Assembly: GCF_019351435.1 (NCBI RefSeq)
Contig: NZ_JAHWYN010000007.1
Location: forward strand, 124,001 to 188,000
Reading direction: 5' to 3'
From: Flavobacterium taihuense
GTDB taxonomy: Bacteria > Bacteroidota > Bacteroidia > Flavobacteriales > Flavobacteriaceae
Length of the DNA stretch: 64,000 nt
Made by a program: the position numbers and the translations under genes. Shown piece by piece: positions 1 through 8,319 of this stretch (position 1 is its first letter; each line of letters begins with the position of its first letter). The notes beneath the pieces are model-generated. The model made no database searches, was not told the origin of the DNA, and was given only the letters and a program-made list of their open reading frames with translations.

Positions 1-1
1 C

Positions 2-373
2 TACAATGTGTTCAAAGAAATTCCAGAAGTGGCATGGCAAATCATGGATTTTTCCGAAAATCCAACTACATTAGTTTTAGACAAACCTAGAAATGTGGCT
101 CCTAATTTAATCGCACCTGATAACACCATGGGTATTCGACTAGTCAAAGAGCCTTTTTGTTTTAAATTGATGGAACGCATGAAAAAACCATTGGTCTCTA
201 CTTCGGCAAATATCTCCGGGCAACCTACCCCAAAAAGTTTTAAAGAAATTAGTCCTGAAATTATAAAAGGCGTAGACTATGTTGTAAATTTGCAGCACGA
301 TAAAATCGCTGGAAAACCATCAACAATCATTAAATTGACTAATGATTCTCAGGTGAAAGTGATTCGTAAATAG
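2..373 (+). CDS. tsaC: L-threonylcarbamoyladenylate synthase, C-terminal part (5' end outside window)
   Basis: The frame is open to the left edge of the window, so only about the last 123 residues are present. The Sua5/YciO/YrdC family makes threonylcarbamoyl-AMP from threonine, bicarbonate and ATP in the cytoplasm, the first step of the t6A37 tRNA modification. The family hallmark KPLVSTSANISG is clearly visible, preceded by the NTMGIRLV stretch and followed by a C-terminal GKPSTIIK segment. A GTG codon at 8 is not the true start, because the reading frame continues upstream of it with homologous-looking sequence. The tRNA CCA-adding gene follows 81 bp downstream on the same strand. YciO-type paralogues share the fold, so the exact orthologue is not certain. 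Confidence 0.88.
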   Translation, partial: YNVFKEIPEVAWQIMDFSENPTTLVLDKPRNVAPNLIAPDNTMGIRLVKEPFCFKLMERMKKPLVSTSANISGQPTPKSFKEISPEIIKGVDYVVNLQHDKIAGKPSTIIKLTNDSQVKVIRK

Positions 374-382
374 TTTGCAATT

Positions 383-398
383 CCCGATAGCTATCGGG
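383..398. repeat. Perfect 16-bp palindrome CCCGATAGCTATCGGG
   Basis: A perfect palindrome lies 10 bp after the tsaC stop codon. It has no loop and no following T-run, so it is not a typical intrinsic terminator. It is followed by short direct repeats of agttttc. It may be a dispersed intergenic element or a processing site. Confidence 0.6.
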
Positions 399-454
399 GC
401 AGTTTTCAGTTTTCAGTTTAGCTACTTTAAACTACAAACTTTAAACCAATTAAA

Positions 455-1882
455 ATGAGCATTAAAACTTCATACAAAGAAGCCTTAAACAATAAAATAT
501 TTGAAGTAATCTCTCAAGCTTCCCATGAACTGAACATAGAAAGTTATGTGATTGGTGGTTTTGTTCGTGACTTACTTTTAAAAAGAGATTTTAAAAAAGA
601 CATTGATATTGTTGCCGTTGGTAGTGGTATTGAATTGGCATTAAAAGTTTCTCAGTTATTACCCAAAAAACCAAAAGTTCAAGTTTTTAAAACCTACGGA
701 ACCGCTATGTTGCGTTTTGAAGATACCGAAATTGAATTTGTTGGCGCTCGAAAAGAATCCTACAATCTTGACAGCCGAAATCCTGTTGTAGAAGACGGAA
801 CCCTTGAAGACGATCAAAACCGCAGAGATTTTACGATCAACGCATTAGCTTTGTCGTTGAACTCCAATAATTTTGGCGCACTTTCCGATCCATTCAGTGG
901 TATTTCAGACTTAGAAAACAAAATCATAAAAACGCCTCTTGATCCAGACATTACCTTTTCGGATGATCCTTTGCGCATGCTTAGAGGAATTCGATTTGCA
1001 ACCCAATTGGGTTTTGAGATAGACAAAGACTCATTAGATTCCATCGCCAAAAATGCCGAACGAATCAAAATCATTTCTGGAGAGCGAATCGTAGAAGAAT
1101 TAAATAAAATCCTTTCTACCGACAAACCTTCCATTGGATTTTTATTATTGTTCAAAACTGGTCTTTTGGATATTATCCTTCCTGAATTAACAGCCTTAAA
1201 TCAAGTAGAAGAGATAGAAGGTCATACACACAAAAATAATTTTTACCATACTCTGGAAGTGGTAGATAACATTTGCCCCAACACCGATGATGTTTGGCTA
1301 CGTTGGTCGGCTTTGTTACATGATATTGGAAAAGCACCAACCAAACGCTTCAACAAAAAACAAGGCTGGACATTTCACGGACATGAATTCCTTGGCGGAA
1401 AAATGGCTAAAAAAATATTCGAACGCTTACACATGCCATTGAACCACAAAATGAAATTTGTGCAAAAAATGGTTATTATGAGCTCCCGACCTATCGTTTT
1501 AGCACAAGATATTGTTACCGACTCAGCAGTACGTCGTTTGGTTTTTGATGCAGGCGAAGATGTAGAAAATTTAATGACCCTCTGCGAAGCCGATATCACA
1601 ACCAAAAACCCCAATAAATTCAAGAAATACCACAGTAATTTTGAAATTGTCCGCAATAAAATTGTAGAAGTCGAAGAACGCGATCATGTTCGCAATTTTC
1701 AACCACCTATTTCTGGAGAAGAGATTATGCAAATTTTCAATTTAAAACCTTCCCGTGAAATTGGAATGCTAAAAGAAGCGATTAAAGAAGCCATACTAGA
1801 AGGAGAAATTTCAAATGATTATGATGCTGCTTATGGATTTATGATGAAAAGAGCAGAAAAATTAGGTTTAAAGAAAGTTTAA
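455..1882 (+). CDS. cca: CCA tRNA nucleotidyltransferase with HD domain
   Basis: This 475-residue enzyme adds or repairs the 3'-CCA end of tRNAs using CTP and ATP. The N-terminal nucleotidyltransferase core has the GGFVRD motif (about residues 34-39) and the metal-binding DID triad at 49-51, followed by the RRDFTINALAL motif and the RNA-binding segment LRMLRGIRFATQLGF. The C-terminal half carries an HD domain (H...HTLEVVD and ALLHDIGK), as in many class II bacterial CCA enzymes with phosphatase or phosphodiesterase activity. The enzyme is needed here, because the two tRNA-Glu genes in this window do not encode CCA. It starts at ATG 455 and lies between tsaC and ctaA on the same strand. Confidence 0.93.
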   Translation: MSIKTSYKEALNNKIFEVISQASHELNIESYVIGGFVRDLLLKRDFKKDIDIVAVGSGIELALKVSQLLPKKPKVQVFKTYGTAMLRFEDTEIEFVGARKESYNLDSRNPVVEDGTLEDDQNRRDFTINALALSLNSNNFGALSDPFSGISDLENKIIKTPLDPDITFSDDPLRMLRGIRFATQLGFEIDKDSLDSIAKNAERIKIISGERIVEELNKILSTDKPSIGFLLLFKTGLLDIILPELTALNQVEEIEGHTHKNNFYHTLEVVDNICPNTDDVWLRWSALLHDIGKAPTKRFNKKQGWTFHGHEFLGGKMAKKIFERLHMPLNHKMKFVQKMVIMSSRPIVLAQDIVTDSAVRRLVFDAGEDVENLMTLCEADITTKNPNKFKKYHSNFEIVRNKIVEVEERDHVRNFQPPISGEEIMQIFNLKPSREIGMLKEAIKEAILEGEISNDYDAAYGFMMKRAEKLGLKKV

Positions 1883-1945
1883 CTAATGTTCAGCTTCTGC
1901 TAATTATTTATAAAATAAATTTACAAAAAATTGATTTAAATCATA

Positions 1946-2965
1946 ATGAAAAACAACAAATCCGTAATTATCTGGCTCCTATCAGGTTGCTTTTTAGTGT
2001 TCATAATGGTTGTAGTGGGAGGTATTACCCGATTAACCAATTCCGGTTTATCCATGACTGATTGGCATTTGGTTACTGACACTCTGCCTCCACTCACCGA
2101 AGCCAAATGGCAAGAAGCATTCGACCAATACAAACAGTTTCCAGAATACCAAAAAATCAATATTCATAATGATTTCACACTCTCCGATTATAAATTTATC
2201 TATTTCTGGGAATGGTTTCACCGTTTCATAGGAAGAATAATAGGACTAGTTTTTATCATCCCCTTCTTTTATTTCTTAGTAAAAAAGAAAATTGACAAGG
2301 CCACATTAAACAAATGCTTTGTTCTACTTGGAATGGGTGCTTTGCAAGGTTTTTTTGGTTGGTTTATGGTAAAAAGTGGATTGATTGACAATCCTGACGT
2401 AAGTCATTTTAGACTATCCTTGCACCTTACATTTGCCTTTATCACTTTTGCCTATACCCTTTGGGTAGCACTAGATTTAATCTATCCTGATAAAAAAGCA
2501 GCAATTATTCCTTTGCAAAAAATAGCCCGATTAGCTTTAATCTTCTTGCTGTTACAAATTATATACGGAGGTTTTGTTGCGGGACTAAATGCAGGTTTAA
2601 TTCACAACCATTGGCCAATGATGAGTGATGGACAATTCATTCACGACAGTGTATTCATCGAACAAAAAACACTACTCTTGAATCTTACCGAAGGAAAAAG
2701 TGGCGTTCAATTGGTTCACCGCATGTTAGCGTACTTTGTGGTTGGATTCATTTTATTCCTTTATTTTAAAAGTAAAAAATACCAATTGACATTACAACAA
2801 CAAAATGGATTAAACGCATTGGTAGTAATCGTTTTTCTTCAGTTTACTTTGGGTGTTTTTACATTACTGTACAGTGTACCGCTTTGGCTTGGTTTAACCC
2901 ATCAAATTGTAGCGTTCTTTCTATTGACGGCAATGACATACTCTTTGCATCGATTGAGCAAATAA
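1946..2965 (+). CDS. ctaA: Heme A synthase (COX15/CtaA family)
   Basis: This 339-residue integral membrane protein has about eight predicted transmembrane helices. The family oxidises the C8 methyl of heme O to heme A for aa3-type cytochrome oxidases. Conserved histidine-bearing helices are present: EWFHRFIGRIIG, SHFRLSLHLTF, LVHRMLAYF and LTHQIVAFF. The N-terminus GGITRLTNSGLSMTDW is the classic COX15 signature, and the long type-2 length resembles alphaproteobacterial and mitochondrial enzymes more than the short Bacillus CtaA. It starts 63 bp after cca and is followed by a strong terminator hairpin, so it is probably the last gene of its transcript. Other heme A or oxidase genes are not in the window. 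Confidence 0.93.
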   Translation: MKNNKSVIIWLLSGCFLVFIMVVVGGITRLTNSGLSMTDWHLVTDTLPPLTEAKWQEAFDQYKQFPEYQKINIHNDFTLSDYKFIYFWEWFHRFIGRIIGLVFIIPFFYFLVKKKIDKATLNKCFVLLGMGALQGFFGWFMVKSGLIDNPDVSHFRLSLHLTFAFITFAYTLWVALDLIYPDKKAAIIPLQKIARLALIFLLLQIIYGGFVAGLNAGLIHNHWPMMSDGQFIHDSVFIEQKTLLLNLTEGKSGVQLVHRMLAYFVVGFILFLYFKSKKYQLTLQQQNGLNALVVIVFLQFTLGVFTLLYSVPLWLGLTHQIVAFFLLTAMTYSLHRLSK

Positions 2966-2981
2966 CACTATTTTAAAGCTG

Positions 2982-3040
2982 AAAAATGCTTTTAGAAACA
3001 GAATGACTTCTTTGAAGAAACTGTTTCTAAAAGCGTTTTT
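2982..3040 (+). terminator. Intrinsic terminator after ctaA
   Basis: A long inverted repeat pairs GCTTTTAGAAACAG with CTGTTTCTAAAAGC and has flanking A and T runs. The loop of about 19 nt can itself form a small ttctttgaagaa hairpin. It sits between the ctaA stop and the promoter of the next gene. Confidence 0.75.
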
Positions 3041-3085
3041 GTTATTTTTAACTACTGTTTACGATTCAAATGCTTAAATTAGACT

Positions 3086-3093
3086 TACTTTTG
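3086..3093 (+). promoter_or_regulatory. -7 promoter element TACTTTTG
   Basis: The element matches the Bacteroidota -7 consensus TAnnTTTG; no convincing -33 TTG is seen at the usual spacing. Transcription would begin near 3098-3100. This favours the ATG at 3137 over the TTG at 3107 as start of the next gene. Confidence 0.5.
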
Positions 3094-3136
3094 TAGTCCG
3101 ACTATATTGTCACATCTTGTTCTTTCATCTATTAAA

Positions 3137-3910
3137 ATGTCTAAACTTGCTGCTCAAAATCAATTTATTGATTTATCCGATTACGGTAGACCACTTGCCA
3201 AAATATTTGCCAATCAATTAAAAAACACTCGTTTTACTCCCATCCACGTAACCCTCCTTTTTGGTATTTCTGGTCTGATTGCTATCTTTTGTATTTTACA
3301 AAACCACTACTTTTTGGCTTCCTTTTTCATTATTTTAAAATCGATAATTGATGCCGCTGATGGTGAATTATCACGAATTAAAAATACACCATCATACACA
3401 GGAAGATACCTTGATAGTGTGTTCGATATAATCCTTAATTTTTTATTTTTGATGACTATTTGTTACGTCTCCAAAACGAGTCTTGTATTTACTTTTTTGG
3501 CTTTTATTGGCATACAATTACAAGGCACTTTATACAATTATTACTATGTAATTTTGAGAAACAAATCGGCTGGTGGAGATCGAACAAGTCAAATTTTTGA
3601 AGACAAATCTCCCAGAGCATTACCAGGAGAGAGTCAAAAATGGGTAGATATTTTGTTCCAAATTTACACTATAGTCTATGGTGCTTTTGACAAAATCATT
3701 CATACTTTAGACAAAGATGCCTATAAAGTAAATTCGTTTCCAAATTGGTTTATGACATTATTGTCTATTTACGGATTGGGTTTTCAATTGTTGATAATTG
3801 CCATTATGTTGCCTTTAAACTGGATAGAATATATTGTGCCTTTTTTTATCATCTACACTTCTCTTGTTTTTATACTAATAGGCATCAGAAAAGCATTTAT
3901 CAAGGCTTAA
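3137..3910 (+). CDS. CDP-alcohol phosphatidyltransferase family membrane protein
   Basis: This is an integral membrane enzyme of about 257 residues. The family swaps CMP of a CDP-linked lipid or alcohol for another alcohol to make phospholipids. The signature DG-x2-(A)R-x8-G-x3-D-x3-D is visible as DGELSR, eight residues, then GRYLDSVFD, with Ser in place of the usual Ala. Several hydrophobic helices flank it. A TTG ten codons upstream could extend the protein, but the -7 element at 3086 would leave almost no leader, so ATG 3137 (MSKLAAQNQF) is preferred. The alcohol substrate cannot be read from the sequence; phosphatidylinositol- or inositol-type substrates are possible. Confidence 0.82.
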   Translation: MSKLAAQNQFIDLSDYGRPLAKIFANQLKNTRFTPIHVTLLFGISGLIAIFCILQNHYFLASFFIILKSIIDAADGELSRIKNTPSYTGRYLDSVFDIILNFLFLMTICYVSKTSLVFTFLAFIGIQLQGTLYNYYYVILRNKSAGGDRTSQIFEDKSPRALPGESQKWVDILFQIYTIVYGAFDKIIHTLDKDAYKVNSFPNWFMTLLSIYGLGFQLLIIAIMLPLNWIEYIVPFFIIYTSLVFILIGIRKAFIKA

Positions 3911-4002
3911 AACCACCATAGCCAAAATCCATACCTACAACTTAAAACCCAGTTATTCAGTATTTTAAAACAACAAACCTCAATAATAATAACAAGTAAA
4001 TT

Positions 4003-4773
4003 TTAACCTATCCAATTTTTAAAATCAGTCACTTTTTCTCTGCTCACAATTACCTCATCTTCCTTGTAACTAGGCAAATTAATCTTCAATCTGGAGTTGC
4101 TGTACACTACAATTTCCTTTATTGCTTTGATTGAAATAATGAATTTCCTGCTGATTCGATAAAAAGCTACAGTATCAATTTCCTGCTCCAAAACTTCCAA
4201 AGTACTATCTATTAAATAATTTCTATTATCAAAAGTGTGAATATAAGTACCTTTATTTTCACTAAAAAAACATTCAATTTCATCAGTCGAAATCACTTTA
4301 AGATGTTGCCCAATTTTTACTGTAAATCTTTTTTTGAATGGTTTCTCAAAAGGGTTTGAAAGCATTTTTCGAATCTGTTCAAAATCCAATTGCATTGATT
4401 CATGCCCTGTTGTTTTTGGAAATTGAAAATGATCTTTAAATTTCAAAACGGCCACTTCCAGATCATCTTCATCAATGGGTTTCAAAAGGTAATCGATACT
4501 ATTTAATTTGAATGCTTTTAGTGCATATTCATCGTAAGCTGTGGTAAAAATAACAGCACTTTTGATGTCTATTTTTTCGAAGATTTCAAAGGACAAACCA
4601 TCCGACAATTGTATGTCTAAAAAAATTAAATCGGGATGCTCATTTTTCGAAAACCAATTCAAAGCTTCTTCCACAGAATGAAGCATAACTCCTACTGGAA
4701 TATTTATTTTTTCGAGTTTGCGTTGTAATAATCTTGCCGCTGGCTTTTCGTCTTCTATTATTATTGTGGTCAT
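4003..4773 (-). CDS. LytTR-family response regulator transcription factor
   Basis: This 256-residue protein has an N-terminal receiver domain with acidic residues E7/D8, the phospho-acceptor D53 in FLDIQLSDG, and the conserved Lys in LLKPIDEDD. The C-terminal LytTR DNA-binding domain (about residues 150-256) includes VKIGQHLKVISTDEIECFFSE and YRISRKFIISIKAI. It is the last gene of a minus-strand group containing two 2TM-domain proteins and a LytS-type histidine kinase, which is almost certainly its cognate sensor. LytTR regulators bind direct repeats upstream of their targets; none was located here. The start ATG is at 4773. Confidence 0.92.
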   Translation of the reverse strand: MTTIIIEDEKPAARLLQRKLEKINIPVGVMLHSVEEALNWFSKNEHPDLIFLDIQLSDGLSFEIFEKIDIKSAVIFTTAYDEYALKAFKLNSIDYLLKPIDEDDLEVAVLKFKDHFQFPKTTGHESMQLDFEQIRKMLSNPFEKPFKKRFTVKIGQHLKVISTDEIECFFSENKGTYIHTFDNRNYLIDSTLEVLEQEIDTVAFYRISRKFIISIKAIKEIVVYSNSRLKINLPSYKEDEVIVSREKVTDFKNWIG

Positions 4774-4870
4774 ATTTAAATTTTAGATTACAGATTGCAG
4801 AATTTAGATTGGTAGCATACAAATTGCAGATTATCGTTTTACATTTTTCCTGCCAACTGAATACTGCTGT

Positions 4871-5224
4871 TCACTCCCACTTTTGTTTTTTGTCATCATC
4901 CATAAACTCATTGATTTTTCTTTCTTCCCAGTCAGCACCAAAAAACAGGTCTCTACCAAAAACCGATATCCAATGTGCTAGCAATCCTATTCCCCAAAAT
5001 ATGGCTGTGAAAAAAGTCTCCCATTTAAAGAAAACTTCGATGCCTATTTCACTTTTGTTGAATGTGAATATAATTATAAATGCATTTACGAAGACATAAA
5101 CCAATGCATGCACATAAAACCCCTTGATTCTCTTTACACGTTTATAAGCCATTTCATATCTAGAGTCTGGATTGAAATTTTCATCCTGAAAATTTTCAAA
5201 TAACTGTTTTCTATATCTTCCCAT
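4871..5224 (-). CDS. 2TM domain-containing protein
   Basis: This 117-residue protein has the flavobacterial 2TM-domain pattern. A charged AYKRVKRIKGFYVHALVY lead-in is followed by one hydrophobic helix, a Trp-rich second helix (WETFFTAIFWGIGLLAHW), and a cytoplasmic tail ending in DWEERKINEFMDDD. It is one of three 2TM units in tandem; the others are the gene at 5351 and the C-terminus of the kinase at 5687. The function of 2TM domains is not established. Their position between sensor kinase and regulator suggests an accessory role in signalling, which is inference. The second helix is more divergent than in its neighbours. Confidence 0.85.
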   Translation of the reverse strand: MGRYRKQLFENFQDENFNPDSRYEMAYKRVKRIKGFYVHALVYVFVNAFIIIFTFNKSEIGIEVFFKWETFFTAIFWGIGLLAHWISVFGRDLFFGADWEERKINEFMDDDKKQKWE

Positions 5225-5350
5225 TTTATGTGTGTTATTAGATTCTAAGTTGCAAAGACGCTAAGATTTAAAAAACCAAATTAATAAACTCGAAATCGAG
5301 TTACTTTCCTTTAAACTTAGAATCTTAAACTCTTAACAGCTCTTAAATTA

Positions 5351-5656
5351 TTATTCCCACGATTTTTTTGTTTGCTCTTCTTTTTCCATGAACTCTTTAA
5401 TTTTTCTTTCCTCCCAATCTTTATTGAAAAACGGTGAATAATTAAAAACTTTTAATCCGTGAAAAAGCACTCCTAGCCCCCACCATCCCAGCGGCCAAAA
5501 AAACCATAAATACTGTGGCGAAGTAATGATATTTATGGCTATTAAAAAACAATTTACCACAATATATGAAATCAAGTTTCCATAAAAACCTTTTATCTCT
5601 TCCACTCTTTTTCTCGCTTTATAATAGCGTTCTTCATCTGTATTTTGATTTTCCAT
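5351..5656 (-). CDS. 2TM domain-containing protein
   Basis: This 101-residue membrane protein is close to the C-terminal domain of the adjacent histidine kinase. Both share YKARKRVEEIKGFYGNLISY (here) or its near-copy, a hydrophobic helix, a Trp/Gly-rich second helix (WFFWPLGWWGLGVLFHG), KVF.Y, and DWEERKIKE near the C-terminus. The similarity suggests recent duplication of this module. It starts 30 bp downstream of the kinase stop, so it is probably co-transcribed. No enzymatic residues are evident, and the function is unknown. Confidence 0.87.
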   Translation of the reverse strand: MENQNTDEERYYKARKRVEEIKGFYGNLISYIVVNCFLIAINIITSPQYLWFFWPLGWWGLGVLFHGLKVFNYSPFFNKDWEERKIKEFMEKEEQTKKSWE

Positions 5657-5686
5657 GACTTTTAAATTTTATATTTAAATTACATC

Positions 5687-7042
5687 CTATTTCCAACTCT
5701 GTTTACTGTTATCTTTATCCAATATTTCTTTTATTTTTCTTTCTTCCCAATCGGTTCCGTAGCCAAATACCTTAAAAGCATGCATCGTTAGCCCAAATCC
5801 CCAACCCGCTACAGAAAACCAAAACCAATGAAATTGTGGCATATAGGTGAGATTAATAAATATTAAAATTGGAATCACACAACAATAAGAAATCAAGTTT
5901 CCATAGAATCCCTTAAGCTGTTCTACTCTCTTTTTTGCTCTGTAATAAGCACTATTTTCATTATATTTTGAAGTTGTTTCCATAACACTAATTTGTTTGG
6001 TTAAAATCGGGATCTTAACCGTAAATCTCTTTTCATCTTGTTCGATCAATACCTTTCTGTTGGTAATAATTCCGTAGCGATCCACAATATTTTGTAATCC
6101 TACACCCTGACGACTTTGAATAACCTCCTTCTTTTGTAGATCATTTTGAATTGCCAAATAATCACCTTCAATAAAGATTCGAATGTGCAGTGGTCTTTGC
6201 TCGCTAACCACATTGTGCTTTACCGTATTTTCCAACAACAATTGCAACGAAAGCGGGACCACTTTGGCATCCGGGTTTACTACTGTTTCTGGCAATTCAT
6301 AAAACAAACTATTCTCAAAACGCATTTTCAACAGATTCATATACGTTTTAGCAAAAGATAATTCTTCTTCAACCGAAACCAATTCTTTGTCTTTTTGTTC
6401 CAATACATAACGGTATATTTTAGACAAAGAAGTGGTAAATCGTTGTGCATTTTCAGGATTTTCTTCAATCAATGAACTCAACACATTCAAACTATTGAAC
6501 AAAAAATGTGGATCAATTTGATTTTTTAAGGTTTCGAACTTGGCATTGGCAGTTCCGGCAATGATTCGTTGTTGTATTACTTCGGTTTTTGAAGCTTGTT
6601 TCCATTTTACCATAAAGCTTCTGGCTTGCATAAAAACGGAGACTCCCAATGACAAAATGATGTAAAAAAGATGCACCCAAATCATTCTTTCATTAAAAAA
6701 CTGATCTAAGGCCATTTTTTGCAAAACCACAAAAATGATATAATCTATACCCAAAACAACTGGAACCGTATATAAAACAGTAACCAAAATCCCATAGTAA
6801 ACTCTCAAATTAGTTTGCTCGAGCCAATCCCATTTTCTGTCCAATAAATTATTTAAATAACCATTCCCAAAACCTAATCCAAAAGAATACAAACAACTCA
6901 AAGAGAACGTTATTAAGACATTTTTTATACTAAAATCATCTCCTAACAAAGCTGAAAAAATAATAGTGAAAACCATAGAAATCTTGAAACAAACGATTGT
7001 TCCACTTTTTAAATCAGAAAATGTACTTCTATAATCTTTCAT
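5687..7042 (-). CDS. LytS-type sensor histidine kinase with C-terminal 2TM domain
   Basis: This 451-residue protein has, in order: about four transmembrane helices (residues 15-140), a linker, a His_kinase domain with the phospho-accepting H179 in QIDPHFLFNSLN, a HATPase region with N-box LLLENTVKHNVV and G-box GVGLQNIVDRYGI, and then a 2TM domain (about 365-451) ending in DWEERKIKEILDKDN. LytS-type kinases signal to LytTR regulators, and one lies two genes downstream. An internal ATG (METTSKYNEN) begins exactly at the 2TM module, so a separate internal product or an ancient gene fusion is possible. It is followed closely by two free 2TM proteins. Confidence 0.9.
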   Translation of the reverse strand: MKDYRSTFSDLKSGTIVCFKISMVFTIIFSALLGDDFSIKNVLITFSLSCLYSFGLGFGNGYLNNLLDRKWDWLEQTNLRVYYGILVTVLYTVPVVLGIDYIIFVVLQKMALDQFFNERMIWVHLFYIILSLGVSVFMQARSFMVKWKQASKTEVIQQRIIAGTANAKFETLKNQIDPHFLFNSLNVLSSLIEENPENAQRFTTSLSKIYRYVLEQKDKELVSVEEELSFAKTYMNLLKMRFENSLFYELPETVVNPDAKVVPLSLQLLLENTVKHNVVSEQRPLHIRIFIEGDYLAIQNDLQKKEVIQSRQGVGLQNIVDRYGIITNRKVLIEQDEKRFTVKIPILTKQISVMETTSKYNENSAYYRAKKRVEQLKGFYGNLISYCCVIPILIFINLTYMPQFHWFWFSVAGWGFGLTMHAFKVFGYGTDWEERKIKEILDKDNSKQSWK

Positions 7043-7066
7043 TATAATCAGCTTAAATTAATTGAA

Positions 7067-7687
7067 CTATTTACAGTTTTTTTGAGCTTCCAGTGCTCTA
7101 TCCAATCCCCATTTTGGAGAGAAAGGGGTTTGCGGTTTAAAAGTAGCAAAAAGTCCAATAGCTTTATCAACTTCCTGACATAAAGGTTTCGTGTCTACAC
7201 CTGTCCATTTGGCTCCCTGAATTTGAAAATCAGCTTTCCCAAAAACTGCTCTTGGGTTTTGTGGAGACAATGCTTCGGCTTTAGTGTACATTTCTATGGT
7301 TTTACCTGAATATTTCATGCCGTTTGTCATAGGATCGACAACAATCCAAGCAGTGTAAATCATGGCCTGCATCACATATAGCTCGGCGTTGTTTTGATCT
7401 TTTATCATTTCGGCATCCAAGGCATTTTGCGCTTTATTTAGCAAAGCATTCACCTGGGTTTTATCTTGAATTCCAAATGAAGCCGTAGTATTAACCAATG
7501 CCACATAATAATTGGGCAGCCAACTACTTTTGTCTGCTGCTGAAATGCGCTCAAACATATCCGAAGCTTCTGTGTTCTTTCCCTCTTTCCAAAGTTGAAA
7601 TGCCTTTCCCATCCCTTGTTCAAATTGTCCTTGAGCAGAACTTATTACAGCAACAAATAATGCGATTGTAGTGATGATTTTTTTCAT
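7067..7687 (-). CDS. Secreted TPR-like protein of unknown function
   Basis: This 206-residue protein has an N-terminal signal peptide (MKKIITTIALFVAVISSAQG). The rest is helical, with alternating aromatic and small residues that resemble weak tetratricopeptide repeats, such as LWKEGKNTEASDMFERIS and LSPQNPRAVFGKADFQIQG. It lies 20 bp from the DUF2141 gene upstream and 24 bp from the kinase gene downstream, so it likely belongs to the same transcript. It would be periplasmic. No catalytic motif is visible. Its linkage to a sensor kinase and a TonB receptor suggests a role in the same envelope process. Confidence 0.8.
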   Translation of the reverse strand: MKKIITTIALFVAVISSAQGQFEQGMGKAFQLWKEGKNTEASDMFERISAADKSSWLPNYYVALVNTTASFGIQDKTQVNALLNKAQNALDAEMIKDQNNAELYVMQAMIYTAWIVVDPMTNGMKYSGKTIEMYTKAEALSPQNPRAVFGKADFQIQGAKWTGVDTKPLCQEVDKAIGLFATFKPQTPFSPKWGLDRALEAQKNCK

Positions 7688-7707
7688 TTTGATTATAGTT
7701 TTAATGA

Positions 7708-8121
7708 TTAGTTATTGAATTTGATATCTATTTTTGAATCTTTGTTTATGTTAAACTTGGCATCTTCATAGGCAGGAGGCCCCATAAATCCTTTGGCATT
7801 GTTGGAACAAGCAAAATCTTCAGAAGGAATTCCCATCATATTTTTATCCAATTTCCCATTACTGTTTTCATCTTGATAAGTAGAAATACCATATTCTCCT
7901 TTTGGGATACCAACAAAAGTAACGGTGGCACTATTGTTTTTAATTTCGGAAGTAATGCTTTTGTAAGTTGATTTAAGAAACGTTCCTTCTGAATTGTACA
8001 AACCTACTTTTACCATTCCGATATTGTTTTTTAAACCCGAAACAGAAACAGTAAGGTTAGCATTTTGGGCAGACATTAGACTACAGATAAAAAATGCGAT
8101 TGCAGTGATAATTTTTAACAT
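7708..8121 (-). CDS. DUF2141 domain-containing secreted protein
   Basis: This 137-residue protein has a signal peptide (MLKIITAIAFFICSLMSAQN) followed by a single beta-rich DUF2141 domain. Its hallmarks are the calcium-loop-like YQDENSNGKLDKNMMGIPSE and the C-terminal ACSNNAKGFMGPP. It is paralogous to the 139-residue protein encoded at 33451-33870, which has the same DENxNGKLDKN and CSNNAKGFMGPP blocks. DUF2141 proteins are often found next to TonB-dependent receptors, as here with the receptor 198 bp upstream. The molecular function is unknown. Confidence 0.88.
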   Translation of the reverse strand: MLKIITAIAFFICSLMSAQNANLTVSVSGLKNNIGMVKVGLYNSEGTFLKSTYKSITSEIKNNSATVTFVGIPKGEYGISTYQDENSNGKLDKNMMGIPSEDFACSNNAKGFMGPPAYEDAKFNINKDSKIDIKFNN

Positions 8122-8319
8122 GGTTTTTGATTTTTAGTTGTGATTAAATTGTGATTGAAACTCTTATTGTTATTGATTTAATTCTTGAACAAATTTATAT
8201 TGGTTGTAACGCTTTTAAAATTTAATGATACCGAACTGTTGATTTTGATGGATGAAGTGTTCTTTTTGAAGTTTCTAAGTTTCTGAGATTCTAAGACACT
8301 CAGAGCCTTAGAAACTTTT

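Noticed and set aside
3107..3136. TTG start for the CDP-alcohol phosphatidyltransferase
   Set aside because: The -7 promoter box at 3086 would leave almost no leader; ATG 3137 gives a normal N-terminus.
8269..8316. Terminator after the TonB receptor gene
   Set aside because: GTTTCTAAG/CTTAGAAAC pair, but in the minus orientation no T-run follows; it is more likely a simple spacer repeat.
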